From Pochonia chlamydosporia 170 (Eukaryota > Ascomycota > Sordariomycetes > Hypocreales > Clavicipitaceae), in assembly GCF_001653235.2 (NCBI RefSeq), contig NC_035791.1, positions 4,278,001-4,342,000 on the forward strand: DNA of 64,000 nucleotides. Direction: 5' to 3'. The translations under genes and the position numbers were made by a program. Below the pieces are notes generated by a model. The model was given only the letters and a program-made list of their open reading frames with translations, made no database searches and was not told where the DNA came from. Below are positions 45,219-56,417 of the stretch, piece by piece (the stretch's first letter is position 1; every line of letters begins with the position of its first letter).

Positions 45219-45741
45219 TGTATGTTTTCATGTCAGACAGATCTGTGAATAAGCAGCCAACCATCAATCAGTGAAGCCGACTACATTCACAATCATGCAC
45301 ATTTATCAAAGAAGCGGAACAAATTTTGAACAATTCTCTTATTTCTTACACGTATTTACCTACAAAATGCGCCGGTCTATGTATCCTATCCATATTGCTT
45401 AGCCCTCAAAATCGCTAATACCGCTTCTTATATGTAATTATAGATATTTCCCAACGCAATTGTAATTTGTCCCAAATACCCAGCGCCTTGCCGATATGCT
45501 TCTTGCTATGCTTCGACTGTAAGCCGATATGCTCCAAGATAAAAAAAAAAAAGACAAAATAAAAAGCTATTGATAAAAATGCTTCCCCGTGTAGATGATG
45601 CTCGTGCACCGATGCAGAATAGAGGACTTCATCCAGCCTTGTATTCCCACCCCCCGAACAAAGGGAATAGTTGTCGCTGTGAGATAATGCATAATGCGAC
45701 AAGTCATGTTGAACCGCAAGGAACTGTCTTCACCCTCACAT
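45219..45741. other. intergenic region, 0.52 kb
   Basis: Upstream of the phosphatase and 3' of the 1329-residue gene, with a long A run near 45540-45560. No gene seen. Confidence 0.55.
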
Positions 45742-48700
45742 TCAGGGTCGAACGCCATATCGCCATTGCTCCACGCGGTCCATGGATCCCTTGCTCACAG
45801 GCATAGGCATCATGCCGCCGCCACCGTACATCTGCGTCGCTGTTCGGTCACCATACAAGCTCATCGAGCTCATGCCATTATATGCGCCCATGGCGTTCAT
45901 GCCTCCATATCCATTGCCATAGCCATTCATCGCGCCATACGCGGGTTGGTTCATAGGAGCGCCATATCCGGGTCCGTAACTTGTCATTACACTCGACCGT
46001 TTGGCGGCTGGCAGCCCCTGAGTGTTGACAGCGGGACTTGATAGAGTTGCCCTGGGTCCATAGCCGCCTGTGCCGTCATTGAATGCACCGCCCAGGAAGC
46101 CACCAGATCGCTCGAGCCCAGACTGCGGGAGCGTCGTGGGCATCTGCATCCTCATGGCCGCCATCTTGGACTCCCTGTCCTGGGCAGCACGCCTCTGTTC
46201 ATCGGTTCGTAGCTTCTCCTCTTGAGCTCGTCGCTCTGATTCATTCATGGGATGGGCAGTCAGCACATTGGCGAGACTCAGTCGTCGTCGAGGTTCCTGA
46301 ACAGGCTGGTTGCCGACCAAGTTTCCATAGCTTATTTCACGCTCTCGAGCTTCTCGTTCTGCCTGAAGTCGTCGTCGACGTTGTCCGAGTGTTTCCTCTT
46401 CGCCAGAAGCACCTGGTGCAGGCGTCCCCTTCTTATCGCTCTTCTTGGCCTTCGTTTCGTCCTTGGTTTCTTCGACATCACCAAATTGGCTCAGCAACTC
46501 GGCCGAGAAAGCGACACTAACCGGACGGGCCTTTGGCAGCTCTCCATCCTTGGCCGCCAGTCTGCGACGTCTGTCGCCCAGCGTTTCTTCTTCAATCTCC
46601 TCCACTTCAGGGTCGGGGCTAGGAATAACCTCGATTTCGGGGTTTGGCGACGGTACTTCCAGAGCCTGGGCGGCAGAAAGAGACATGACACTGTGACGCT
46701 GGTGCAAAGGCGGCGGGGGAGCATCGAGTCCTTGTAGACGAGCTCGGCGATGACTGAGTGGTTCGTTGTCCTCTTGTTCTCGGCGCTCCATCAAACCCAT
46801 GGGTCGGTCAAGATCCGCCAAGTTCTTAGCTCCTCGCTGCATGGCGGCGAGAATGGCCAGAGGTACGTCTTCGTCATCGGATCCATTCTGGTCCACGTGC
46901 GCCTCAGGATCCTCCCAGGCAAGGTTGACTCGCTTATTCTGGCGGTTCTTCCGCTGGGCCTCTGCCACTGTATCCATGTCCAAGAGCGTGGCATACATGC
47001 CATTGGGAAGGCCTTTGCCCATGTTCCTCACTCGCTCCTTTTGCTGCTGCTTACGCAATTGCAGTTCAGCAAGAAGCGTGGTAGGGGGGCCGAGGTAGGC
47101 ATCCTCTGGTTGCTCGTCCTCGACCGGTTCCTCCTCGGCGTCCCTCTCGCTCTTGTCATCGGCATCAACACGAATGACCTTGTCGGCACTATCCACGCTG
47201 CCAGGTGTAAGTCGACCATCGAGGAAACCGTTTTCTTCAGGAGATGTCACATCCGCGCTGCTGTGAGGCCGCTTTTGCTCGTCGCTATTGTAGCTAGTCT
47301 TTCTCTTGCCAAGCCATAACACGGACGACCTCTTCTTTGGCTGTGGCTCCGGTGCCAGCCCATTCAAAGTAGCAACAGATTGTCGCGATTTGTTTGCCTT
47401 TGCTTTGCCGTACACCTCAGACCCAAGCTTACCAGCATACACATGATCAGTAAAGGCACTCACAGGTGCACTGGCAGAGGCGTCGAGAATGCTGTCGAGG
47501 GTGGCCATGGCAGAACCGTCTTTGATCTCCACGTCGGGGGCGACTGAAGGCAGGTCAAAGAAGGCGCTAGCCCTCAGCTGCGGAGGTAAATTATCAAGCA
47601 TGGATGCCTTGGACTTTCGGTTGTCCTTGAGAGCTTTTGATAGCCGTTCAGGGCGACGCAGTACCGCGGGTGCTGCATCTTGCTCAGGCATTTGTTCCAG
47701 GGGAGGAGTTGGTAGCTGGTCCTCCTCTTGTTGAGCAGGGTTCGATTCAGTACCATCAATAGGCCCAAACGAGGACAGGGCGGCAAAGGAATCTCGGTGA
47801 TTCGCAATGGGATCCGGCAGCCACGAATCTCTGACCGGGGCGTCTTGTGCGGCGGACATGCCCTTCAAATCGCTAAAGGTAGACTGTCGCTTTCGTTGAG
47901 CCGCTGACATCTCTTCGGCGTTGACATTTACATCCATCATGGCGCTGAGCACCTGGGATCGTCTCTGGTTTCTGGCTGCAGCCTTGGGCTTGGACGATAG
48001 TTTAGGAGGCAGGTTCAACATAGCAGGGACACGTGCAGGATAGTAGAGCATCTTTTGGCCGGTGGAAGGATCAATATAAGACGTCGGCCGAGCCATCGAG
48101 ACGGGCGCGGGTCGTGGTGTTGGTAGGTCGGGTTCGAGTTCCGGCGGTTCGTACAGATCTTCATCATTCTGAGGTTCCCAGTGCACTCCATCAAAGTCGA
48201 TGAATGCATCGCGAGCCTGCTCCGAGGTATTGCTCGAATGGACGCTGGCCGGACGATGCTCGTGCTGGTGATATTCTTCCGTCTCGACCGGCACGGGAGG
48301 TGTAAGAATCGGTGCGTACTGACGATCAGGAGGCGGCCCTAGGCTGCCCTCAAGCATCTGATGGAAGGCATCCGTGCTGGGGATTTCGACAGCCGGTTCC
48401 TCCGGCAATTGAAGGCTTTCTGCATTCTGCTCTTCAATGGGCGGGGCGGCATCAGCTTCGTCAAATGCCTTTTGGTCTAGAGAAATCGGTTCTGACTCGG
48501 AAATCTCCGCTAGAGACATCTTGGTGGAGCGAACACTTCGAACGGACGACTTTCCAGGACCGTGCCTAGATAGTATTGTATCGTGAGAGATGTCGGGTCG
48601 TCCGGCAGAATTGGTAGAGCCGGATCGGAGGCGACTTGTTAGGGAAGTGTTTGGAGACATGACGAAGCCGGCAGGGGAATAGCCCCCGTGTCGTGCGGCA

Positions 48701-49731
48701 ATGTTGGTAGAGACGATGGAAGAGGCACTAGATAAATGTCGGGCCAGCTGGGACGCTGGGGATGTTGTATTCTCGTCGACTGAGGCCATAGTAGCCAATG
48801 CAAGCTTGGCTGAGCGTCTGCTGTCGCTTCTCTTCAGTTCGCCGTGCAGGTCGCGGATGGCATCGTCGATGGAGCTGGTCATGGACAGCCTTTCAGCTGT
48901 GGCTTCCAGTTGGGCAATGTTGCTCGCCGCGGACCCAGACCGGATTAATTTATCGGGAACGACGTGGCTGATAGCAGGCGGGTGGGCAATTGGCTTTGGA
49001 TGGACAATCCTCGTGTCCGCCCTCACACTTGCAGTTCGAAGCGGACGTGCATCAACAAGCTCGACAGGAGAGCTAAGCACTGAATCATGATCAGGGGACG
49101 ACGTTGGTTTTGTCATTTGGCTGACAGGGAGTTGGGCGTCGGCCGCAGCCGGGGCCTGGATTAGGTGAGGTTTGGTGCGTGCGCTGGGGCTGTGGATCGA
49201 GGAGCATGAACCCAGAAGAGGAGGACGAGGACAGGCAGAACCAGAACCAGAACCAGAACCAGAGTTGACGACGGATGTGATGCTGGGATCTGGGTGCTTT
49301 TGCAGTTGTTCCTGATCTGCACATGGCACTGAATCAACAATAGCAGCAACGCCGTCGGTATGTACAGGGGGAGGCGAGACAACAGCCTGGTCTGGCGTCT
49401 TAGCGGGTGACATGGAGGCAAAAGGGTCAAGGTCGATGTTGTCGTCCATGTCTCTGTGGTTTCCGTGCCCCGACGGTAGCATGCCAGTGCCAGCGCCAAA
49501 GCCAACGCCGCCACCAATCGTTGTCGTCTTGGTTGACTTGCTGGTGGTGTTTGTTTTATTGGAGCCAGAACCATCGAGGAAAAGACTTAGCGGCGTTGCG
49601 ACTCGATTTGCGACCGGTCGTGCCGGCGGTGATGAAGGGCTCGTCGTGGCCGGAGGCGAAATCTGAAAGGGTGTGTCGTCATTATTATTGTTGGCAGCGA
49701 GGCCAGGGGTGACCGAGTCTGCCGCTGTCAT
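45742..49731 (-). CDS. large disordered conserved-looking protein with repeated RRRRL motifs
   Basis: Single exon of 1329 residues, unrecognised function. Almost the whole length is low-complexity and Ser/Pro/Asp/Glu rich, with conserved-looking islands: a YYPARVPAMLNLPPKLS segment, RASAFFDLPSVAPDVEIKDG, and SMDRVEQWRYGVRP at the end. Three related basic motifs occur in the C-terminal third: EPLSHRRARL (990-999), ETLGDRRRRL (1048-1057) and ETLGQRRRRL (1113-1122), joined by acidic and coiled-coil-prone stretches. The tail is Gly/Tyr/Asn/Met rich (YGPGYG, MNGYGNGYGGMN). The pattern suggests a scaffold or regulator with multivalent contacts; that is inference. Start is the first Met before TAADSVTPG. 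It may be under long upstream control because about 6 kb of non-coding DNA precedes it. Confidence 0.85.
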   Translation of the reverse strand: MTAADSVTPGLAANNNNDDTPFQISPPATTSPSSPPARPVANRVATPLSLFLDGSGSNKTNTTSKSTKTTTIGGGVGFGAGTGMLPSGHGNHRDMDDNIDLDPFASMSPAKTPDQAVVSPPPVHTDGVAAIVDSVPCADQEQLQKHPDPSITSVVNSGSGSGSGSACPRPPLLGSCSSIHSPSARTKPHLIQAPAAADAQLPVSQMTKPTSSPDHDSVLSSPVELVDARPLRTASVRADTRIVHPKPIAHPPAISHVVPDKLIRSGSAASNIAQLEATAERLSMTSSIDDAIRDLHGELKRSDSRRSAKLALATMASVDENTTSPASQLARHLSSASSIVSTNIAARHGGYSPAGFVMSPNTSLTSRLRSGSTNSAGRPDISHDTILSRHGPGKSSVRSVRSTKMSLAEISESEPISLDQKAFDEADAAPPIEEQNAESLQLPEEPAVEIPSTDAFHQMLEGSLGPPPDRQYAPILTPPVPVETEEYHQHEHRPASVHSSNTSEQARDAFIDFDGVHWEPQNDEDLYEPPELEPDLPTPRPAPVSMARPTSYIDPSTGQKMLYYPARVPAMLNLPPKLSSKPKAAARNQRRSQVLSAMMDVNVNAEEMSAAQRKRQSTFSDLKGMSAAQDAPVRDSWLPDPIANHRDSFAALSSFGPIDGTESNPAQQEEDQLPTPPLEQMPEQDAAPAVLRRPERLSKALKDNRKSKASMLDNLPPQLRASAFFDLPSVAPDVEIKDGSAMATLDSILDASASAPVSAFTDHVYAGKLGSEVYGKAKANKSRQSVATLNGLAPEPQPKKRSSVLWLGKRKTSYNSDEQKRPHSSADVTSPEENGFLDGRLTPGSVDSADKVIRVDADDKSERDAEEEPVEDEQPEDAYLGPPTTLLAELQLRKQQQKERVRNMGKGLPNGMYATLLDMDTVAEAQRKNRQNKRVNLAWEDPEAHVDQNGSDDEDVPLAILAAMQRGAKNLADLDRPMGLMERREQEDNEPLSHRRARLQGLDAPPPPLHQRHSVMSLSAAQALEVPSPNPEIEVIPSPDPEVEEIEEETLGDRRRRLAAKDGELPKARPVSVAFSAELLSQFGDVEETKDETKAKKSDKKGTPAPGASGEEETLGQRRRRLQAEREAREREISYGNLVGNQPVQEPRRRLSLANVLTAHPMNESERRAQEEKLRTDEQRRAAQDRESKMAAMRMQMPTTLPQSGLERSGGFLGGAFNDGTGGYGPRATLSSPAVNTQGLPAAKRSSVMTSYGPGYGAPMNQPAYGAMNGYGNGYGGMNAMGAYNGMSSMSLYGDRTATQMYGGGGMMPMPVSKGSMDRVEQWRYGVRP
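49237..49260 (-). repeat. coding (AGAACC)4 repeat
   Basis: Four tandem copies of AGAACC on the plus strand inside the large disordered-protein gene, coding an alternating Gly-Ser stretch near residue 160. Confidence 0.9.
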
Positions 49732-52700
49732 GGTGAAGATTGAAAGTTATGTGCGCGCCCTTGGCTGAGGGCCAGACGCAAGACGCGGCAAACTTCTTGA
49801 CCGGTGTAAATATGTCCAGCAGTTGATCGTAGAAGGAGAAGCAATCCGTAGTATAAAATTAGATCGTGTATTCGTGTATTCTTTGCGAGGTAGTGTATGA
49901 GCTTCTTTCGTACACATGCAAGACCAGGGGCGTGCGGTAAGCAAAAAAAGTCAAGAGGTTATCTCAGCTGGTCTGGTAAAGGCCGAGACATTCGAGACAC
50001 AAGCACTTGCAGCAACCAGGGCAGCGCAACAACTGCAATCATTCCTCTCTCAACCAGCGAGAATGTGCTGTGAGGGCGGCAGCACCCGCAACAAATTGAG
50101 AGCGAAACGCCGAGTGCAGTTATGTCTGGTGTGAAGCTTGCACGGGAAAAGTGAAGAGTAAAGGCGTGGGAAGGGAGGGATAAAGGGAAAAAACCTGGAC
50201 AGTGACGATTTGATGGTGCTGACTCGAGGAACGGTCCCCAGGGTGGTCAGCAGCAAATGGATGGCCAAGGTTTGGTAGCACACTCTCGATCTGACAAGGA
50301 AACAACCGCACCAAGCAGTGAAAACAACCAACCAGACTCCCAAATAGAGCTAATGCAGACTGGAGGGCAACCAGACGTGATTCAGAGGTGACGAGGAAAT
50401 GGAAATAGTCTGGTGCACTAGAGTGTACTTGTCATACACCCAAATGTTTTTGCTCGAATGGGTCTGGCGGTGCGATGCTGCCAGTCAAAGTCCAGTCAAG
50501 TCAAGTTTGGTCTGGTGCAAAACTTAGAATGTTGGTGTCGTGACCCCAGAAACGGCCGAATGCGGAAGCGGCGTCGCAAGACCAGCAAGACAGACAACCA
50601 GAACGTGGGACCAGGTAGACTGACTGACTGACTGCCGCAGAAGGGAGGGAGCAAAAAGAAAAAGGAACGAAAACTCAAAGATAAAAATAAATGAGACGCT
50701 TGTCGATGTTGGCTGCCTCTAAACCCTGCGATGTAATTTTCTTCGAGACGTTCAAGAATAGCAAAGAACCCAAGCAGCCGAACAAGTCGTCTCGTATGGT
50801 CCCAGCAATAAAAAAAAAAAAGGGTAAAAAATAAAAATAAAATCCAAGATTGCCGCCCTTGGGCTGAGCAAACAATGGGCTTGTTGTTGGTCTGCGTCTG
50901 GTCGTATTCTTCGCGCCCCTGCGCCGCAAGTGTCTGGTTCTGAGATAGCCGAACACTCCGCACGTGTTAGGGGCGACAAGCTCAACAAGGAGGCGTCAAG
51001 GTCTGGCTGGTGTCCTCCACTGAGTATTCAAGGGCGAAATTTTCTGTACAGGTTTCGTATACGAGGTTTGAGGTGTTGCTATTGCATGTACGGAGTACTC
51101 GTATGTGTGTACGCTTTGCCCGCTAGCGACATGGAGCCTGGTCTTGTGTCCGGATACAGAGAATTGCCAATGGCCAGGTCCAGGTCCCACGAATCCAGGA
51201 ACGTTCAATGTTTGCCAAAGTTTACAGAAACGGGCGGCAGTGGCTGAGGGACATGGAAATCAAGGACAAACAAAACAGAGCACGCAAGGAACGGCACGGC
51301 ACATCATCTTTAAAACATTGGCAACATCAGCGAAACCATTTGTCTGGTCCGTTTCTTGGGTTTGGCTTGGTTTGGCATTAGTTATCACTGCCTCGGAAGA
51401 GATCGAGAACGGCCAGAGTTTCCACCTTTTCCACCTTTTTCCCCCCCTGGCCGCTCATCCTGGCTGTCCGCTTCCTTGTCGAGTTCGTTTCTGTCGCTGG
51501 CTTGGCTTGGGATGCACCATGCACATCCCTGACAGGGGCACATGGACGGACAGCATCCATGTCCCTGCCCGATGTTGGCTTGAGTTGCGGGAGCAAAATG
51601 GCTTTCTCCATTTGAATGAGCCGGCTGGAGTAGCGAGTGCTTGTTGGGTGCCGATGCCTCATGTCAAGCCGTGATGAAGCTCGCCTGAGGGGTCAAAGAA
51701 GAGTGGCCAACCGAGATTGGAGCGTCTTTGGACAATTTGGCAAGGCAGCAACAGGTTGGCCTAACGCAGAGATCAATCATAATTGTCAAGAGCATAGTAT
51801 TGTGCCACATATTCGACGCAATCTCGAGCTGATTCTTACGACTCGCTGGATATCGTCTTGATTGAGCTCGCCCCATATCAGCTGCTATCTGATACACCTC
51901 AAGCATCCATTGGACGGGATGTTGACTGGCACCATTCCATACGAGTAGGTACTCCATGCTGGATAACACTGCAACTCCAAACTCGCACGTACTCCGTGCA
52001 CCGTATCAGCACTCTACGCACAGAGGCGCGGCAGTAACAGGTAAACCACCAGGGCAACGGGACGGCTCGCCGCCTCTCCCAACCGCCTAGCCCGTCTCAG
52101 CGCCTTGTCTGCTCACATTCCCTCAATTTTGCACGTGTGCGTCAAAAAGGGCCGTTTCGAGCAGTCGTTCTACTCGTCACAATCTAGTCAGCGCATACAA
52201 GAAGCTGAGACGTGGCAGAAATGACACCGTGCGCTGCTACTCTTCTCTGCTGGTGGGGTTGGCCTACAATACACCTCTCTTCTTCTTCATATCAAGTTCG
52301 TCGTGATGTTCGTGTGCGTTGTTGGGACACTGTCAGCCAGGCAGTCTGGGCTTTTGGTAGGATGTAACACTAATTGTTGAACACGCCAGCGTCAAATTTC
52401 GTGCCAGCAGCATAACAATGGGAATATTAAAATTGAATAATAGTTTTTGATTAGTTATTTCGTGGAGAAGACGGCATGCGCCCTCAACTTTGGCGCACAA
52501 GTGCTGCAGACAATTGGCAAAAGCCCACAGATAAAAGACACAGAGTGACTATGGACAAGTCTCTCCAAATGAGAAGTCTAGCGTGAAATTAAAAATCATG
52601 CCAAGTAACGGCAGCCACTTGGAATAATGGTTGAGCCTGTTGGTCTTGCCGTCTTGCAGGACAATTTGCCAGACCGCCGTCAAATATCGAATATCGACAT

Positions 52701-53017
52701 GAATATCGAACCAACTTGATGTGAACCAGACTGACCAAACATTACCTAATATCCGCACGCCGGCCTTAGGACCCAACACCAGCGCCAGCTCCAGCCAACA
52801 ACTTTAGAACATTGAACCTCCAACTTCTCCCTACTCCGTACTCCAGTCCAGTCTGCACTCAAACGTTAGGCTTGACATCCACAATCCACAACCACCAGGC
52901 CAATCCAGACCAGACCAGACCCAACCTGCACCGCCTCACGCCGCCACCATCAAAAGTTGGAGGTGGATGCATCGTGAACCTGCTTCTGCCCTGTTTTGGA
53001 CATCTCTCATTTCAACA
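49732..53017. other. gene-poor region upstream of the 1329-residue gene
   Basis: No gene supported over 3.3 kb. It likely holds the promoter and a possible long 5' leader of the minus-strand gene. Features are A and T runs (50650-50840), a (GACT)4 repeat at 50618-50633, and many TCTGGT/ACCAGA words, for example CCAGACCAGACCAGACC at 52905-52921. Frames here are below 190 codons and overlap on both strands. Confidence 0.5.
50618..50633 (+). repeat. (GACT)4 microsatellite
   Basis: Four perfect copies of GACT in non-coding DNA upstream of the large disordered-protein gene. Confidence 0.9.
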
Positions 53018-53359
53018 ATGGACCCGTCTGGCCTCCTAACCTTGCCCAAGACATCGCGTCGTGCCGCTCTAGCTGCATGCTCTCACGTCTAGTCGCGATC
53101 GTCAGCTCGCCGTTCTTCTCGGCACCTGCAATGCGACATCGATGTCAGGCGCCAGCGACAGCAACTCCAACAGCTGGTCATATGCCTTGATTCACATCCC
53201 AGCTCACCAGTGAACAAACCTGCATCCGCGATGCAGGCGCTCTGCCTCCATACGGCAATTAACAGAAAACAAAAGGTGGGTTTCACGTTCATTGCCGAAG
53301 ACACCATGCAGATGCTTCGTCCTAGCGGCATCCACCGACTTGAAGAGTCTTGCGACTGA
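53018..53359 (+). pseudogene. possible decayed open frame after a CT-rich leader
   Basis: A frame opens at an ATG (53018) that follows a pyrimidine-rich, promoter-like stretch (52800-53017), reads MDPSGLLTLPKTSRRAALAA, meets TAG at 53090, then stays open for about 88 more codons to a TGA near 53357. The basic RRAALAACSH opening recalls the start of fungal Zn2Cys6 proteins, but the Cys pattern is not there. It could equally be chance or part of an unspliced gene. Low confidence. Confidence 0.15.
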
Positions 53360-55976
53360 AGACGGGACCCGGAGAAGATTCGCCGTGATAATGTGATCGG
53401 CTCTGCTCCTCTAGCGCAGGGCGAAGAGGTCGTGTCTCACCAACGCTGCGTGCGCCGTTGCTGTCTCACGGTAATCCCGCGCTTCTGTTCAATCATGGTT
53501 ATATCACAAATCCAAGGGAATTTTATGGTTGGAACTTGCTAGTTGGTCGCGAATATCCTTCCCCAACTCGGCGTCAGGTCTGTCTCATACCAAAGTGATC
53601 AGCTGATGCCCAACCTCAACGAGGCTTCAACTCCCGTACGAAGACCTTAGGCGAAAGCATCGTGGGATTTCACAGACATGCAGCATCTGGCAATAGGCAA
53701 TGTATCCACTTGGTGCCTCTAGCATTGTTTGTTGATCACCAACGGTTGTATGCAATGCATCGAGATTGCAAATTCCCCGGGTGTTTGCAAATCCTGCGTC
53801 CGGATGTCGGCTAATGTATGGTCTTGGCAGTGCGGCCGCAGTTAAGGAACGGATCTGATGTTTGGAGACAACTAAGAGTACAGCAACACTCTGTCCACTA
53901 CCCTTTTGGAGATACCAATGTAGACCTACTGTGTTTCGTACAACAGTCATATCTCCGCGCACCGGGGCCGTTGATTTTCCATTAAGAAACGAGTAGATCT
54001 CTACGACTTGTTACCCAACCGTAAACTGAATGCCACACCAATACCTCAGAGTTTCAAAACACGTTCTCGAGAAGCAGTCGAAAACACCATGACTTACAGG
54101 GTAAGCAAGTCGTAACATGTCCTTCCTCGCTGCAAATCGTCAGCTCTCAGCGACTACGTTCTGTAGTGAATATACTGCAGACAATTTTAAGATCTATTGA
54201 ATTGATTGGCTTGGATAAAGATGTGAATTTCCCCTGTATGTGGCTTAGATCCCACAGCAGAACGTCCTTGTCAACATTACATGCCTAATGTACAACTGTG
54301 GCTGCATACAGATCATGTAAAGTAGTCCTACTTGAACACACAATGCGCCATCTTTCCGCCTGGAAAGCCACTCGATAGCCTGTAAATGCAGTCTTTTATC
54401 ACTTGGCAATTACCATTGTTTCACGCTGGCTCATCTAGTACAGCCCAACAAGTGCCACTGCTCGCGGCAGCACATCTTGTCATCTCACGACAGGAAGGCA
54501 ATTCATGCGCTGCTGCGCACATAATTTAAAGCACGTGTCAGGTTCGGCCAAATACGACCTTCCATTGACCATCACACAAGGCTGGTTTCCAGATACCTTG
54601 CCTTCTTTTGGCGGGCTTGCGAGATGGGAGATCTCATTGGGAAGGGGGAGGCCAGGAACCAGGATGAAAGCCATAGTTTGGAAATGAAGGTCTCAAGGAT
54701 TGGTAAGCCACAGCGACCAGGGGAGCTGAAGACGCAGGCAATGGGTATGGCAACAAACATGAGCTGTGGTTTTGGAAAACGTGTCAATGCTGCGTCATGA
54801 TTACATCGCCAGCTTTGTTTAATGGCAGGTATGATGCACTTTTTGGACAAGAGTTTTGACTGTTGTGTTGCGGCGAAGGCGGACGGCAACATTCTACTAG
54901 ATCCCGCAACGGTTCCTGAAGTGTATTCTTAACGCAGCTGTGGTTTCTAATAGATTGGCGAGAAGTCCATTTGCATTACAGTGGCTTATTGTTTGAACTG
55001 TCACGAAAGATAGCTACAGGTCATACAGAGGACGAGCCAGTTAACCAAGCAAATATCGTGTAGAGTTCAAATTTGGCCATTTTAGAGGCTATGTGCCCTA
55101 TTGTCACAACCTAGTAAGTAATTGACAAGTTCAGTAGTCCTGGAATGGCTCAATAGCTGGCTGGAGTATGAACTCAGTTCAGCTGACTTTCGTAATATTC
55201 ACAACTAATGCATCAAAAGAAAGCAACTTGAAGTATTAGAATACCAGATACCAATCGTTAACTTGAGTTTAAACTAACTCTGTAGGTAGTGAGTAAAGTC
55301 CTTATATAACCTCCCTTATAGAATATACACGCCTTCAGTGCCAGCTTCTAGGTCTATGTATACATTCCCTTACAAAAGTCACTCATAAATCGTGGCCATC
55401 AGTGGTCACTCTTTACAGCATATTTAGTCACGCAAGCAGCGATAACAGCGAACACAGACCAGTCACTACAATGGCAGCGTGTTCATTGAACCCTTTACCA
55501 GCTTAATATTTCCACTGGACCGGTGACAGATATTACATGGGAACACAACTCAGAATGTATCGGATCCACGACAACCATTGCAGCATCATTTTAAGAATAG
55601 TCAAGCATTCGTGAGCCATTTACCATGACTGGATGTGAAATTTCTAGAAGTCCCTGAAAGTTTTAGTTGGCAAGTCCTGTGATGCACAGAGCATGAGCAA
55701 GACTAAACATTGCAGCGCATTTTGTAAGTGTGTATCTCAGTCTGGGACAAATGTATTTGCCTGTAGCCAAAAGCAAGACCAACATGTATTTTCGCGGTAT
55801 CCTACTTTTTAAAAGCTTGTATACAATGCCTTTTATGTAAGCAAAAGTACGAGCCATCTGTAGAAGTTGGTGTTGAAACCTCAGGTTGTCAACGTCAGTA
55901 CCACGAACGCTCTGCCTCATTCATACCTTACATCAAAACCCACAACTGCTCTCTCAGCTCTGATCGTAAAACACGA
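53360..55976. other. gene-poor region before the Fic gene
   Basis: 2.6 kb without a supportable gene, moderately AT-rich from about 55000. No transposon ends, tRNA or long frames recognised. Confidence 0.5.
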
Positions 55977-56417
55977 ATGGCTGCACCCATACACAATGCC
56001 TACCGGTTTCTAACAGCCCCCCAAGTCAGGAGATTGCACGCCCTACAAATTGCTGCATCGTCGCCAACGCAACAAACCATGCTAGAATCGGCCACTGACT
56101 CACCCATAAACAAAAACTTGTATGGTCAGACGGACGTATTTCAACTAGCTGCAATCCTCGCCGAAAAAGTTATTCTCAACCACCCATACCAGGATGGTAA
56201 CAAGCGAACCGCTCTTTTCGCCGCAGATATGTTCCTGAAGATGAATGGGTATCAATTGCAGACAAAGATGAATGACGCAGAACCCGATGAAGGTCTTGCT
56301 GACGCACACGTCTTTGTTGCTAGCAAGCAGTGGACGGCGGAGGACCTGGGAAAGTATTATGCTAGCGTGGCTAAACAGATGGCGAGCAATCACGAGCAAG
56401 AAGATGGGAGAATATGA
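55977..56417 (+). CDS. Fic/Doc-domain protein
   Basis: Intronless, 146 residues, close to the size of a stand-alone Doc-type domain. The core motif HPYQDGNKRTA (69-79) matches HxFx(D/E)GNxxR with Tyr for Phe; it is preceded by a helix with QLAAILAEKVILN and followed by FAADMFLKMNGY, as in Doc proteins. Fic proteins transfer AMP or other nucleotide groups to target proteins; bacterial Doc instead phosphorylates EF-Tu and is a toxin balanced by an antitoxin. I see no antitoxin-like partner here and no clear inhibitory (S/T)xxxE(G/N) helix. Such short proteins occur in some filamentous fungi and may derive from bacteria. Its isolation in gene-poor DNA and lack of introns fit a transferred gene, but do not prove it. 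Confidence 0.85.
   Translation: MAAPIHNAYRFLTAPQVRRLHALQIAASSPTQQTMLESATDSPINKNLYGQTDVFQLAAILAEKVILNHPYQDGNKRTALFAADMFLKMNGYQLQTKMNDAEPDEGLADAHVFVASKQWTAEDLGKYYASVAKQMASNHEQEDGRI

Noticed and set aside
45742..49731. Plus-strand frames across the large disordered-protein gene
   Set aside because: All are short reverse-strand shadows of one 1329-codon frame.
54080..54120. GTAAGCAAGTCGTAAC segment recalling the 3' end of small-subunit rRNA
   Set aside because: Only a few bases match and no flanking rRNA sequence is present.
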